DNA of 64,000 nt from Pictodentalium vernedei (taxonomy: Eukaryota; Mollusca; Scaphopoda; Dentaliida; Dentaliidae). The position numbers were made by a program, and so were the translations under genes. The notes below the pieces were generated by a model. The model was not told the origin of the DNA. It saw only the letters and a program-made list of their open reading frames with translations, and made no database searches. This document shows, in pieces, positions 1-12,019 of the stretch. Positions within the stretch are counted from its first letter, which is position 1. Each line of letters begins with the position of its first letter. The stretch is taken from positions 662,533,838 to 662,597,837 of the forward strand of contig CM062296.1 in the NCBI GenBank assembly GCA_031216915.1, in the 5' to 3' direction.

Positions 1-535
1 ATCATTCAACCATGATGGTTGCCCAAGCCCAAAGCCCAAAAACCTTTAGCACAGTCTACAGGTCATATTTATGAAGTGATTTCATTGTAACTTGGTAGGT
101 TGACTTCATATAATGTCTAGAGAACGTCCTCTTTGGACGCAATTGGGAAACTGACAGCTTCAGGGGCCTGAAGCCCGAAAACAGATAGCACAGTCTACAG
201 GCCATATTTATGAAGGGATTTCAATGTAACTTGATAGGATGACTCGTTTTGGAATAATTTCACTGTAACTTGGTAACTTTCGTTAATATACGTGAACTGT
301 GAGGGCCACATACATTAACTGTGAGGTCATATTAACCCACCCCTCAGCTCTTTAGCACAGTGTACACCTCATATTATTTTTATCAAAAACATAGCATACA
401 GGGACCAAAAATTAACATATTCCCAATTATCACAATTCTTGTCTTATTTCATAATCCTCTCATAAACATTGAGCATTATCCTTTTCATCAAATACAACAC
501 ACAAGTTAAGCTACAGTGTCATTGACACTTTCATT
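1..535 (+). repeat. HINE family A, 3' part (copy A1, cut by window edge)
   Basis: Tandem ~143 bp monomers (core 'ggatttcattgtaacttgg', 'tctagatgagaacgtcc', 'cctttagcacagtctacagg') run into a fixed 3' tail. The tail ends CAAGTTAAGCTA, then the palindrome AGTGTCATTGACACT, then TTCATT. The same tail closes five other blocks in this window. Its 5' end lies outside the window. Confidence 0.85.
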
Positions 536-599
536 AGATTTCATATGTAGCTTTGGTGTGATATCTTTTCTGTAGAAACTTGAGTGAATGTCTTTGCAT

Positions 600-681
600 T
601 ACTGGATCTTTCTATTTAGTTCAGTCCCTTCTTGGACAAGTTGAGCTGCTGCAGTGTCATTCACACTTTCATTGTAAGTGT
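600..681 (+). mobile_element. Orphan 3' terminus of a family-B-like HINE
   Basis: At about 635-680 the sequence reads GACAAGTTGAGCT, a CTG insertion, then AGTGTCATTCACACT and TTCATT. This is a slightly decayed copy of the family B tail with no B monomers in front of it. It stands ~100 bp downstream of the family A tail ending at 535, so it is probably a truncated older insertion. Confidence 0.6.
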
Positions 682-719
682 CATCTGCTATTCAAGTTGG
701 GTTAATGGGTAAATTACAC

Positions 720-968
720 TTAACTCTTTGCATGCTGCTGGCAGATATTTCCACCCACGACAGGAAATCTCTTGCTATAAAATAAGTCACATTTGAGGAT
801 ATTTAACCAACTTTTCCCCTGTAAGTTGTGTATACTTTGTAACCAATGACTTTTTATTTCAAATGTTCATGAATTTTTCATCAAATGTAGTCATGGCTGC
901 TTCACAACAGCCATGACTAGATTTGATGAAAATTTTTTTTTAAATTACTCAGCAGGTTTAAGAGTTAA
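720..968. mobile_element. TTAA-ended MITE (TTAACTCTT terminal inverted repeats)
   Basis: The left end TTAACTCTTTGCATGCTGC is mirrored at the right end (CAGCAGGTTTAAGAGTTAA). An inner hairpin is built on 'catcaaatgtagtcatggctg' and its inverted partner at about 885-930. It is about 250 bp with no coding capacity. A second copy lies at 50538-50763, and related ends bound the element at 29583-30623. Confidence 0.7.
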
Positions 969-1471
969 TGTGAAAGTACTCCGAGACTTAAATATACATT
1001 GCAAAAACAGTAAATGGGTAGTTAACATCTTTACCAAAATCCTAACTGGTGCACTGCAATTATCTGATTCTTTGGGCAGTGATTTCTAGTCAAGTGTTGG
1101 CTGCCTAAAAGATATTTTTTGACTAGCATGCCAGAAGACGTAAAGGTTTGGTATAGTGGAAATTCTGGAAAATTGCTCACACATTAAGCCTTGAACTAAC
1201 ATAATAGCAAAAACAGTCCATGCTATTCACAAAAATTACCATTCATGTTTTATTTTTTGTCTTAAAAATTATAGCTTATGACTCTTCATTGGAATGAGCT
1301 CATTCCAATGAGGGGTCATAAGATGTGTTTTTAAGGCAAAAATTTATTTATTCCAGTAGATTATTCAAGAATTTTTTTGTTGGTGGGTATGGGGAGTGGA
1401 TGTTAATCAAATTGGTAAAGTGTTTGGTAATCATGGGTTAAAAATATAGCATTCTTCATTTTCATTTTCAG
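969..1471. other. Intronic or upstream sequence with a short palindrome
   Basis: No gene is seen. At about 1268-1341 there is a near-perfect palindrome centred on GGAATGAGCTCATTCC with outer arms 'cttatgac' and 'gtcataag'. It belongs to the 'gacccctcattgg' palindrome family also seen near 15870, 29400 and 46570. Confidence 0.6.
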
Positions 1472-1563
1472 AGTAAATGAAGAAACTTTCTGGCGGAATT
1501 ATTTCTACAGAGTATCATTAATAAAACAGTCCACACAGCTGACTTCCTTAGCACAACAGTCAG
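1472..1563 (+). CDS. SYAP1: Internal exon of a BSD-domain protein, SYAP1-like
   Basis: This 92-nt exon candidate is bounded by a pyrimidine-rich acceptor (ttcattttcag) and a good donor (CAG|gtatgtg). One frame is open throughout and reads [16 protein letters not shown] followed by [14 protein letters not shown]. The F-W-R-N-Y-F-Y-R-V string is the signature core of the BSD domain (BTF2-like transcription factors, synapse-associated proteins, DOS2-like). The following IKQS-QLT-LA-QQ run resembles the segment after that core in synapse-associated protein 1 (SYAP1) as I remember it; BSDC1 differs here. SYAP1 is a conserved cytoplasmic adaptor linked in mammals to Akt signalling. The exon ends in phase 1, matching the exon at 17806. 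The earlier exons must lie left of the window. The family call rests on recall of the domain, not on a search. Confidence 0.78.
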
Positions 1564-1829
1564 GTATGTGAATACTTTGCATTATTTTTCAAGGTAAATT
1601 GAAGTTTTAACATTGTAATGAATGTTACTTATTAAGTTGCCCACTAAAACACATGAAATTTCTCCTCTCCCTTTCATTTTTAGTATAAAAATTTCAATGA
1701 TCAGTGAATCAGTCAAATTTGGGTGCACTTATTGTTCCCCAGCAAACATAGTTTTGGTTGGGGAGGGTGGTTAGACTGGAGTCCCTATTGCTGACAGTTG
1801 GTTTGTGTCTCAGTCTTGAAGAAATCTAG

Positions 1830-3375
1830 TGGAGCAAGCAGTTTCTACATTTCTTTAAGATATTTCTTTGAAACCTGGTATTCATTATCAACATCAGGTG
1901 CAGATGTGCATCAAATCACTTTGTGACAGTTCCATTTATTTATTACAGGCTTATTGCCCTTGAATTCTACAGTTGTGATTGTATGGGAAAATATTGTGGA
2001 ATGAACTACTACTACATTTCTAATGATATTAGTTTGAAATTCTGTAGACATGGTCAAGTGCACATGTTCATGATGAAGTTTGCTGTTTCTCAATTTAGGA
2101 TTATAGCCTACACAGGTTAGCTGTTTTGGGGTCAAACCTAGAAATTTTGGGATGGAATGTGTTTTATTTTGCTTTTCTAGGGTAACTTTTTGTGCTGGAC
2201 CCAAATCAGTTTGATGCTTTGTGGAACTTGAGATTTTCAAGATGGCTTTCAAGTTGGCTTCCAAAAAACACTATTTACATAAAAAACTTATCTGACATTA
2301 TGTACCACAAATAGACCTTGTTGGGTCAGTCATAAATTGTGTACACGACACACCATTTAGTGGTGGTACATAGTAGTAGACAGGATCAATATGAAGTGTG
2401 GATGTCAGTGATGAAATTTCCTGTGGCTTGATTTCAGGGCTAGGCAGTTATTGCCGTTACAGTTGTAATAGTATGAGGAAATCTTGTAGAGCAACCTTCT
2501 TCGACCTTTCATAAGACGTTGGTATGAAACTTGGTGCACATGATAAATATGAAAGCAGATGTGCGGGGCATGAATTTGCTGTGTCTTGTTTTAAGCATCA
2601 CCCTTGAATTCTCTAGTTGTAGAATGGGAAAATCCTGTGAAACAAACTACTTTTTATGTAGTGTTTGAGGTATGCATCTGTGTGTGTGTTAATGGGTGTG
2701 CATGAGCACATTACTCAAAATATATAGGGGCTACAATCATGAAACTTCACACAATTACAAAGAACAATGTGAGGATGTGTCACACACCATACCTAAGTCT
2801 CTAATTTCAAGTTGCATCCATATCTTCAAGGTTAAGTTCAAATTTCAAGGTCACACTTAAAAGCTGTTGATATTCGTGTCTCAATCATAATTCACAAACC
2901 AAACTAACTGCAGTTATCAAACTGCATACAAATGTTAAAGATAGTCAGAAGGTGTGTTTTGCATAATAGTTGCTTCAAGATCAAAGTCATACTTGAATGC
3001 CATATGTTGAAGGTCACAAGTCCTGTTGCAGCCATTTATGCATTATAGAGTTATTGATCTTGAATTCTTCAGATGTAATCACGGGTGAAAATCTTGTGGA
3101 CCAAGCTTTTTCTGCAGATAATGGTTCGAAACTTGGTATGCATAATGAGCATCGCGTTCAGATGCATGACATAAATTTGCTGTATCAACATGATATTGCC
3201 TTAGATACTGATGTGGCAATAAATAAATAATTTGTTGTGGCTCTATTTACGCATTAAAGAATAATTGCCTTTGATATCATTAGTTGTAATAGCATGTAAA
3301 AACCTTGTAAATATTGGTTTGAAACTTGGTATGCATGATCAACATCAGAGTGCAAATCTAAACAACATATGGCAA
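1830..3375 (+). repeat. Degenerate tandem repeat (~165-190 bp units)
   Basis: Diverged units share 'gaaacttggtatgcatgatcaacatc', 'gcccttgaattctacagttgtgat' and 'gggaaaatcttgtggac'. Recognisable cores lie near 1868, 2034, 2524, 3125 and 3317, and a single unit recurs near 13370-13640. It probably represents an old, eroded satellite body of a HINE-like element; no terminal structures are preserved. Confidence 0.6.
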
Positions 3376-3611
3376 AGATTCCCACCTCTGGCCCATTTCC
3401 AGAAGAAATGGACACGACAGTGACCACACTGTGGCATGCTCATCTAAACGAGAGACTATAGTGTGTTGTACATTTACTGATATATATGATTGTAACTTTT
3501 CTCCAGCTGGGCCGAACCATGGCAGCCTCGAAAATTTGTGCTCCTCTACTTTCATCGAGCTTCCGCTGCCTCTGATGGACACGCCTAGGTCTTGAGTGGG
3601 AGTGTATTCAC

Positions 3612-5291
3612 TAGTGCTATGTGGTATACCAAATTTTCGGTACGGTTTCGGTATTATAGGGATACCGAAACCAAATCAATCTACAAATTATTTTGGTATT
3701 TATATTTTTCTTAACTTATCAAGGTGTATCGTAAATCTAAAAGTCTGTAGGCCACATTTTGATCGAATTAATAAGAAACGTGCAAATGTGAACTTTGTAA
3801 GTGACAGGTAGGCAGAAGACGCTGCGAATACATCGGAGAAAGAAATAAAAAAGTGACGGTGGGAAAACGAAAAATGACAAGTCGTTAACTTGGTACTTCT
3901 GTTTCTGAAGAAATATGGCCCGGTTCCAATGTTTCCAACATTCTGGCTGATTCGATATATTTTCTGGAAATTACTGTGCGATTTATTCCCAGGGGGCATT
4001 GGGGATCGGGTGGGTGGTTGACTGGTTGACATTTGGTTGTAAATAATACACTGGCTTTGAAAATTCAGTACGTTGACAACTTGACATACAAACGTTAATA
4101 CTGCTAGTGGTTATCACATCTCGGCGACATTTTTATAGCATTTCTTTCAATTCAGCATTAATATTTTAAGTTGCAGATACTTTTAATAACTGATCATTTT
4201 ATTAAAATACAAGCCCCCCAAACTTTAACACCCGATCATCTGCTTTATATTCTTTCGAATAAATAATTTATGCTGCACACCAGCGCACACGGGAAAGACA
4301 TGATTGACCTTAATTTTAAGACTTATTAAAAAACAATGTACGGAAGCTAACAGGCACCATCAGATTTAGCATTATCGACGTTCATTTGGTCGATTGAGGC
4401 ACAGCAAATGCTTTGAAAATGATTTGCTGTTAATAGTAAATAGTTGATTTGTACATTTTTTTCTCATGGAAAATGAAAATTTACCCTAATTTGTCATGGA
4501 AAATCGTGGATTCTCTGGAATTTTCAGAAACGTGTATGAGGACAAGAACCAGAAGTGAAGTTAGTGAACACTGATAGAGTGATTCCACTCAAAATCCCCT
4601 ATAATTGCAACTAGGTTAATGTCATAAAACATGTTATTTTATATGTTTATCAACGATGAACCCAAACAATGAAAGATGGATGACACCATGTCATTGACGC
4701 ATTGCATGATAGGCAATGATTACACAATGTTTTCACAATTGGGATTATCATAGAGAGATTAATTTCATAACTTCAATTTACTTGCATATTTGTGTGGATA
4801 TTGGACACTGAATTCACTGGACAGTGGACATTAATCTTGTTGCAACTTTGAAAGATAAACGGGGGCTTGGGGGGGGGGGGGGCAGGGTCTACCAGTGAAA
4901 ACTTACTGAAAAACCCTGAAGTTGAACATATATGTTTCTTCAACCCGATTCAATGGGGAGGGGCATGGTACATGTACGAAGGACAGAGAGGCCAACTGAT
5001 GAGCTTGGCATGTTATTTAATGAATCACTTGATGCAGTGTGATGATTCACAATGAATCGAGTGATTCATCAAATAACTTGCTAGACTAATCAGTTATCAC
5101 AGTAACTTGTGAAGTTCATGAGATGTCAGTGCTGAACCTGTTAAGTTACTATATGGTTGATGTTGGGAAATTGGGTCAGTTTGCAACTATTTTCAGTGTT
5201 CTATGCATATACCGAATACCATACCGAAACCGAGGTATTTACCCGAAAAATACTGATACCGAGCCTGAAATTTCCATACCACACAGCTCTA
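3612..5291. mobile_element. Non-autonomous hAT-type DNA transposon with 8-bp TSD
   Basis: The left end reads TAGTGCTATGTGGTAT. The reverse complement of the right end reads TAGAGCTGTGTGGTAT, so 14 of 16 bases match, followed by further inverted 'ggtttcggtat' motifs. The octamer GTATTCAC flanks both sides (3604-3611 and 5292-5299), the 8-bp duplication expected of hAT transposition. The 1,680 bp interior shows no transposase. It holds a G-run near 4870-4882 and a palindrome at about 5012-5078. Confidence 0.8.
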
Positions 5292-5406
5292 GTATTCACC
5301 ATCAGAATTTTAATGGCACCCCATCTTTAGGTGGCCACCAAATTCCTAACTTTGGAGAAGTCCATTTGTACCACCTCCCCACATTGGTGGATTTTTTATT
5401 TATTTT

Positions 5407-7225
5407 TAGCTCAACTTTGGCGAAGCCAAATTTGAGCTTTTGTCATGGCCCGTTGTCTGTCCGTACGTCAACAATTGGATACGGCTCGGGCTAGAGGCCG
5501 TATTTATGAACCGATCTTTACGAAACTTCTTGGGTACCTTTGTTATGACCGTGGGACGAGAACGAGTGTTTTTGGGTGCGGTCCAAAATTCAAGATGGCT
5601 GCCAGCCGCCATTTTGTAGTGACGATGCAGAAATCTGTTTTTTGTACAGAACTTCCATATGAAAGCTCTGATTTGAATAATTTTTTGTATGAATGTTTAG
5701 TACCATGGGATACATCACATATAATACAGGTTTTTTTTCGTGCGTAAATTGTGCAAATTAGACTAATTTTGATGTTTTTTGGTGTTATTTTCAGCACTGT
5801 AAGTGCAAATGCCAATACGGCTCGGGCTAGATGTCGTATTTGTGAACCGATCTTTACGAAACTTTTTGGGTACCTTTGGTATCACCGTGGGACAAGAACG
5901 AGTGTTTTGGGGTCCGGGCCGAAATTCAAGATGGCTGATGGCAGCCATTTTCTACAAAATTAGGTGCAATCCGATTTTTGCACAGAGCTTCCATATGAAA
6001 GCACTGATTTGAATAATTTTTTGTGTGAATGTTTAGTACCATGGGATACATCACATATAATACAGGTTTTTTTCTCGTGCAGAAATTATGCAAATTAGAT
6101 GAACTTTGATTTTTCAGTGCGACTTACACACAGTAAGTACACATGTCAATACGGCTCAGACTAGAGTCTGTATTTATGAACTGATCTTCACGAAATGTCT
6201 TGGGTACCTTTGTTATTACCTTGGGACGAGAACAAGTGTTTCTGGGTGCAGTCTAAAATTCAAGATGGCTGCCAGTGGCCATTTTGTACCGAAATTAGGT
6301 CTAATCAGTTTTTTGTACACAACTTCTATACAGCTCAGACTAGAGTCCATATTTATGAATCAATCTTTACGAAACTTCTTGGGTACCTTTGTTATCACCG
6401 TGGGATGAGAGCAATTGTTTTTGGGTCTGGTCCGAAATTCAAGATGGCCACCAGCAGCCATTTTGTACTAAAATTAGTGCAATCAGTCTTTTGTACAGAA
6501 CTTCTGTATGAAAGTTCTGATTTGAATAAATTTTTGTATCAATGTTTATTAACATGGAATACATCACATATTGGAAGGGGTTTTTTTTCGTGCAGAAATT
6601 ATGCAAATTAGATGAACTTTGATTTATTCAGTGCTACTTACACAATGTAAGCACACATGTCAATACGGCTCAGGGTAGAGGCTGTATTTATGAACCAATC
6701 TTCACAAAACTTCTTGGGTACCTTTGTTATCACCTTGAGATGAGAATGAGTGTTTCTGGGTACGGTTCAAAATTCAAGATAGCTGCCAGTGGCCATTTTG
6801 TACCAAAATTAGGTCCAATCAGTTTTTTGTCACAAGTTCTATACAGCTCGTATTTATGAACTGATCTTCACAAAACTTCTTGGGTACCTTTGTTTTCACC
6901 TTGGGACAGGAACGAATGTGTTTTGGGGTGCCTTCGTTATCACTGTGCTATGAGAACAAATATTTTGGGGTTCAGTCAGACCCACTCTGGGACTCAAAGA
7001 ATTTTTTCTAGTTTAGCATCTGACTGTCACCCACCTTTACAATACTTTACCTATACATTTGTTACAGGCAGGGGTCAGTATTTATGTACAGATCGTTACA
7101 ATACTTTATATGTACCTTTGTTACCAGGTCATTACCTAGATGTTTGTCATTGCTGTGTCACATACTATACATGCACATGTCTTTGTCTTGACAAGTTGAG
7201 CTACAGTGTCATTGACACTTTCATT
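5407..7225 (+). mobile_element. HINE family B, copy B1
   Basis: The 5' end is the hairpin AGCTCAACTTTGGC-gaa-GCCAAATTTGAGCT (one mismatch) preceded by T's. The body has tandem units built on 'ctcgggctagaggccgtatt', 'gaaacttcttgggtaccttt' and 'aaattcaagatggctgcc', alternating longer (~340 bp) and shorter (~185 bp) forms. A unique segment 'ctagtttagcatctgactg' near 7010 leads to the 3' tail CAAGTTGAGCTA plus the AGTGTCATTGACACT palindrome. Subterminal inverted repeats, a 3' hairpin and a satellite body are the hallmarks of Helentron-associated interspersed elements; the class call is inference. Confidence 0.7.
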
Positions 7226-7450
7226 TAGCTCACCTGACTGCAAGTCAGTGGGAGCTATTGCCATCACTTGGCATCCGTCGTCCGTTAACTTTTGCAGACT
7301 TGACTTCTTCTTCACAATCACTAGGCCAAATTCAAACATATATTGCACAGACTATCTATGGAGTATACCCTTTCTATTTTGTTCAAATGAAGCAGCTGCC
7401 ATATACTGCTATGTTATTCTGTTTTGTTAAGATACAGGGAATGAAAATAA
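7226..7450 (+). mobile_element. 5' end fragment of HINE-like family C
   Basis: TAGCTCACCTGAC-tgca-AGTCAGTGGGAGCT forms a strong 5' hairpin of the same architecture as families A and B. It starts on the very base after the 3' tail of B1. The body after 'attgccatcacttggcatcc' is short and merges into a different satellite; no 3' tail was found. Confidence 0.55.
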
Positions 7451-7457
7451 CTCTTTT

Positions 7458-7865
7458 AACCCTCTCAAGACTTCCATAAGTGGCAGAGGAAAAATTGATC
7501 TGATTCCTGTATGAATATCTTTAATTTAAACCTCTCAAGACTTAAAAGTGTTTTCCAAATATTTTATTTTATGTTGAACCCTTTCAATGCTGTGCACATA
7601 TGTTTCTTCTGGTTCCTTGTAAAAAATAGTAATCTGATTCCTGTATGAATATCTTTAATTTAACCCTCTCATGGCGTCAGTGTGTTTTCCAAAGATTTTA
7701 TTTCATGTTGAACCCTTTCATTGCTGTACACATATGTTTTTGTTTGGTTTCTTGGAAACATTTATCTGATTCCTGTATGAATGTCTTTAATTTAACCCTC
7801 TCAAGACTTCAGTGTGTTTTCCAAAGATTTTATTTCATGTTGAACCCTTTCAATGGCTGGAGTTA
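7458..7865 (+). repeat. Tandem repeat, ~150 bp x about 3
   Basis: Units share 'taaccctctcaagacttcag', 'tgttttccaaagattttatt', 'gttgaaccctttcaatgctg' and 'ctgattcctgtatgaatatc'. About 2.7 copies are seen, well conserved. No ends or coding sequence were recognised. Confidence 0.8.
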
Positions 7866-8192
7866 ATGCCCCATAAGCCTAAAATGCTTTGAAAATCCTC
7901 TTTTTATAAGCCACTTGCAATAATGCTTAGATTTCTTGTTTGGAACTTACTTTAGTGATCCAGATTCACTTTTTTTTCAAAAAAACTCAGTAAGTTAAAA
8001 TTTGGGTTACACTCTATTTTCAGATCCAATGGGCAGATGTGAACCACATTTGTCATGTAGTATATAACTGGGTCATAAGTATTTCATTTATGCCGGAATT
8101 CTTTTTTTTTAGGGGGGGGGGGGGGTGGGGGAGGGGGATTAGAGAGAACCACAGTAGTTGAAAACAAAACAAAAATTTTGTTTGGTTGTTTT

Positions 8193-11152
8193 TAGCTTCA
8201 CTTGACAAAGTCAAGATAAGCTATTGCCATCACGCGTGCGAAAGTCTGTTAGTTTGTGAGTCTGTTCACATTTTTCTTTAGCACAGGCTACACCCTGTAG
8301 TTCTTGTCTGATCGTCACGAAATTTCATACGCAGGTTTGGGGTCATGTCTAGATGAGAATGTCCCCTTTTGGTCGTGATCAGTCAACCGGTATGGCTGCC
8401 CGAGCCGAAAACCATTAGCACAGCCTACAGGTCTTATTTATGAAGGGATTTCATTGTAACTTGGTAGGATGCCTCTGTATAATGCCTAGATGAGAACATC
8501 CCCTTTTGGGCATGATCTGTCAACCATGATGGCTGCCCAAACCTGAAACCCAAAAACTTCTAGCACAGTCTGCAGGTCATGTTTAATATGGAGGAATTTC
8601 ATTGTAACTTGGTAGGATGACTCTGTATGATGTCTAGATGAGAATTTCCCCATTTGGGCATGATCTGCCAACCGTGATGACTGCCCGAGCCCAAAACCCG
8701 AAGACCTTTAGTACAGTCTACAGGTCATATTTGTGGAGGAATTTCATTGTAACTTGGTAGGTTGACTTCATATAATGTCTAGATGAGAAAGTCCCCGTTT
8801 GGACGTGATTGGCAACTGTGACGGCTACAGCGGCCTGAAGCCCGAAAACCTTTAGCACAGTCTACAAGTCATATTTATGAAGGGATTTCATTGTAACTTG
8901 GTAGGATGACTCCAAATAATGTCTAGATGAGAACGTCCCATTTTGATCATGATCATTCAACATTGATGGCTGCCCAAGCCCAAAAACCTTTAGCATAGGC
9001 AAAAGGTCATATTTATGGAAGGATTTCATTTTAACCTGTTAGGTTGACTCCATATAATGCCTAGATAATGACATCCCCTTTTGGTCATGATTGGTCAACT
9101 GTGACGGCTACAGGTGCCCGAAGCCCGAAAACCTTGAGCACAGTCTACAAGTCATATTTATGAAGGGATTTCATTGTAACTTTGTAGGATCACTTGAGAT
9201 GATACCCAGATGAGAATGTGCCTTTTGGTTGCGATCATTCAACCGTGATGGCTGCCCGAGTACGAAGCCCAAAAACCTTTACCACAGTCTACAGGTCATA
9301 TTTATGAAGGGATTTCATTGTAACTTGGTAGGTTGACTTCATATAATGTCTAGATGAGAACGTCCCCTTTTGGACACGATTGGGCATCTGTGCCGGCTAC
9401 AGGAGCCTGAAGCCCAAAAACCTTTAGAACAGTCTACAGGTCATATTTATGAAGGGATTTCTTTGTACCTTGGTAGGATGACTCTAAATAATGTCTAGAT
9501 GAGACTGTCCCCTTTTGGTCGTGATCATTCAGCCTTGATGGCTGCCTCAGCCCCAAAACCTTTAGCATAGTCTATAAGTCCAATTTATGGAAGGATTTCA
9601 TTGTAACTTGTTAGGTTGACTCCATATAATGCCGAGATGATGACATTCCCTTTTGGTTGTGCTCATTCAACCATGATGGCTGCTTGAGCGCAAAGTCCGA
9701 AAACCTATAGCACAGTCTACAGGTCATATTTATGAAGGGATTTCATTGTAACTTGGTAGGTTGACTTCATATAATGTCTAGATGAAAACATCTCCTTTTG
9801 GACGCAATTATGCAACTGTGATGGCTACAGGGGCCCGAAAACCTTTAGCACGGTCTAGAGGTCATATTTATGAAGGGATTTCGGGGGCGCAGTGGCTCAG
9901 TTGGTAGAGGTGCAGGCTGCAAGCCGAGAGGTCCTCGGTTCGAATCCCACCTGTGGCAACCGCGTTGTGTCCTTGGGCAAGACACTTCACCCTCATTGCC
10001 CACGTGGGGGACACGGTGACGCTGTGTACCGAGGTGTACTGCACGTCGATGGTGCACCTGTCTTCAACCAATGCTAACCCTGCTTGTGTGGAGTTGGTAT
10101 GTTGGGGAGCTGTCAGTTGCTCGCTGTTGCTTGGTGGTTCTCTCCAGGTACACTGGCTTCCTCCACCCGTAAAACTGTCACGGTCATGGTTAGCCATTGT
10201 GCAGAAATATGTGACCTTAAACACCAATAAATAAATATAAATATGAAGGGATTTCATTGTAACATGGTAGGATGACTCCAAATAATGTCTAGATGAGAAC
10301 GTCCCCTTTTTGTCATGATCATACAGACTTGATGGCTGCCCGGGCCCAAAACCTCAAAACCTTTAGCATAGTCTATAAGTCGTATTTTTGGAAGGATTTC
10401 ATTGTAACTTGTTAGGTTGACTCCATATAATGCCTAGATGATGACATCCCCTTTTGGTCATTTTTGGTCAACTGTGATGGTTTCAGGGGCCCGAAGCCCG
10501 AAAACCTTGAGCACAGTCTACAGGTCACATATATGAAGGGGTTTCATTGTAACTTCGTAGGATCACTCCAGATTATGCCCAGATGACAACACCCACTTTT
10601 GGTCGCAATCATTCAGCCATGATGGCTTCCCGAGCCCAAAATCCGAAAAACTTTAGTAAAGACTACAGGTCGTATTTGTGAAGGGATTTCATTGTAACTT
10701 AGTAGCATGACTCGGTATAATGTCGAGATGAGGACGTTCCCTTTTAGTTGCAATCGGTCTACCGTCATGGCTACACAGGCCTGAAGCCCAAAAACCCCTA
10801 GCACAGTCTACAGGCCATATTTATGAAGAGATTTCAATGTAACTTGATAGGATGACTCATTTTGGAATAATTTCACTGTAACTTGGTAACTTTCATTGAC
10901 ATACGTTAACTGTGAGGGCCACATACATTAACTGTGAGGTCATATTAACCCACCCCTCAGCTCTTTAGTACCGTGTAAACCTCATATTATTTTTATTAAA
11001 AACATAGCATACAGGGAACAGAAATTAACATATTCCCAATTATCACAATTCTTGTCTTATTTCATAATCCTTTCATAAACATTGAACATTATCCTTTTCA
11101 TCAAGCACAACACACAGACAAGTTAAGCTACAGTGTCATTGACACTTTCATT
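8193..11152 (+). mobile_element. HINE family A, copy A2 (with SINE insertion)
   Basis: The 5' hairpin TAGCTTCACTTGAC-aaa-GTCAAGATAAGCT is followed by a unique leader (attgccatcacgcgtgcg ... 'gcacaggctacaccctgtag'), about 16 monomers of ~143 bp, a low-copy pre-tail ('ctgtgagggccacatacatt', 'cattatccttttcatcaagc') and the CAAGTTAAGCTA plus palindrome tail. The outer 12 bp arms are inverted copies of each other. A SINE interrupts one monomer at 9883-10242. Confidence 0.75.
9883..10242 (+). mobile_element. tRNA-headed SINE, copy S1
   Basis: The head starts GGGGGCGCAGTGGCTCAG and carries an A-box-like TGGCTCAGTTGG (9893-9904) and a perfect B box GGTTCGAATCC (9937-9947). The body shares 'gttgtgtccttgggcaagac', 'tgcacgtcgatggt' and 'ccgtaaaactgtcacggtca', and the tail ends 'gaccttaaacaccaataaat'. 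A 13-bp target duplication ATGAAGGGATTTC flanks it (9870-9882 and 10243-10255). It lies within a family A monomer. Confidence 0.9.
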
Positions 11153-11635
11153 TAAATGCCCAACAGGCCTAAAAAATATTTTGCATGTTTTATAGAACAG
11201 ACCATCCACTGTGGGGGACTAGAGTCTGATCGCCTGCGATCGGCGTTGCACTTGTTATTATTATTTTAATGAATTACTTTCTTTTAACGAAAGTAATTCT
11301 TTGAAATAATAATAATGCACAGAATTTTTTTTGTGTAAGTGACTACTTGATTGTTGAATACCAGGCCTTTAGATTGCTCTATTTTGGGCACACCGTTTTC
11401 AGGCCAGAAAATGTGCCCAAAATATTGAAAAGTTTCAAAAGGATATTTGTCATTTTCAAAGCTGTAGCTACTTTAATGCAGCTTTAGATGATTATCAAAC
11501 TAATTCACAGGTGAAAAACACTTGAAATGACCCCATATGAAGGAAAATAAAGAGAGCCTCATTGCATGGCTTCTATTTTGGGCACACCCTTTATTGCTCT
11601 GAATTTGGGGTAATTTAAAGGCTTGTTGAATACTC
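11153..11635. other. Non-coding spacer, nothing recognised
   Basis: AT-rich intronic sequence. The phrase 'tattttgggcacacc' occurs twice (near 11380 and 11570) with 'aatttcaaaggatat'-type sequence between; otherwise no repeat ends, exons or RNA genes are seen. Confidence 0.5.
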
Positions 11636-11993
11636 ATTCGTATTTATTTATTGGTCTTTAATGGTACTTTTGACAGGCAGGGTCACCTCGTGTCAGACAG
11701 TTTTATGGGTGGAGGTAGCTGGAGTACCTGGAGAGAACCACAGTGCAGTGGCAAGTAACTGTCAGACTCCTCAACACACTAACTCCACACAATAGGCTTA
11801 GCATTGGTTCAAGACAAGTGCGCAATTGATGTGCAGGATGCCTCAGTACACAGCACCACCATGCCCCCACTTGGGCTATTGGGATTAAGTGCCTTGTCCA
11901 AGGACAAAATGTGGTTACCCATGGCAGGGATAGAACCATAGACCTTTCAGTTTAAAATCTAATGCCGTAATCACTGAGCTACCACGCTCTTGC
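11636..11993 (-). mobile_element. tRNA-headed SINE, copy S2 (minus strand, diverged)
   Basis: Read on the minus strand it begins GAGCGTGGTAGCTCAGTGAT (A box) and continues to a B-box-like GGTTCTATCCC and 'ttgtccttggacaaggcact', then the common body and an AATAAATA-type tail. It is clearly older than S1. A short possible duplication GAATACT is present on both sides. Confidence 0.75.
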
Positions 11994-12019
11994 AGAATAC
12001 TTATAGCAAGTCTTCTTTT

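Noticed and set aside
3700-4032. 110-residue minus frame inside the hAT element as transposase
   Set aside because: No hAT transposase or zinc-finger BED motif is visible.
9883-9955. Possible genuine tRNA gene
   Set aside because: A and B boxes are present, but the sequence continues into a conserved SINE body with poly-A-like tail and target duplication, and the cloverleaf pairing is not convincing.
9868-10281. 137-residue minus-strand open frame
   Set aside because: It lies entirely over SINE S1; similar frames recur in S4 and S7 because of the shared body.
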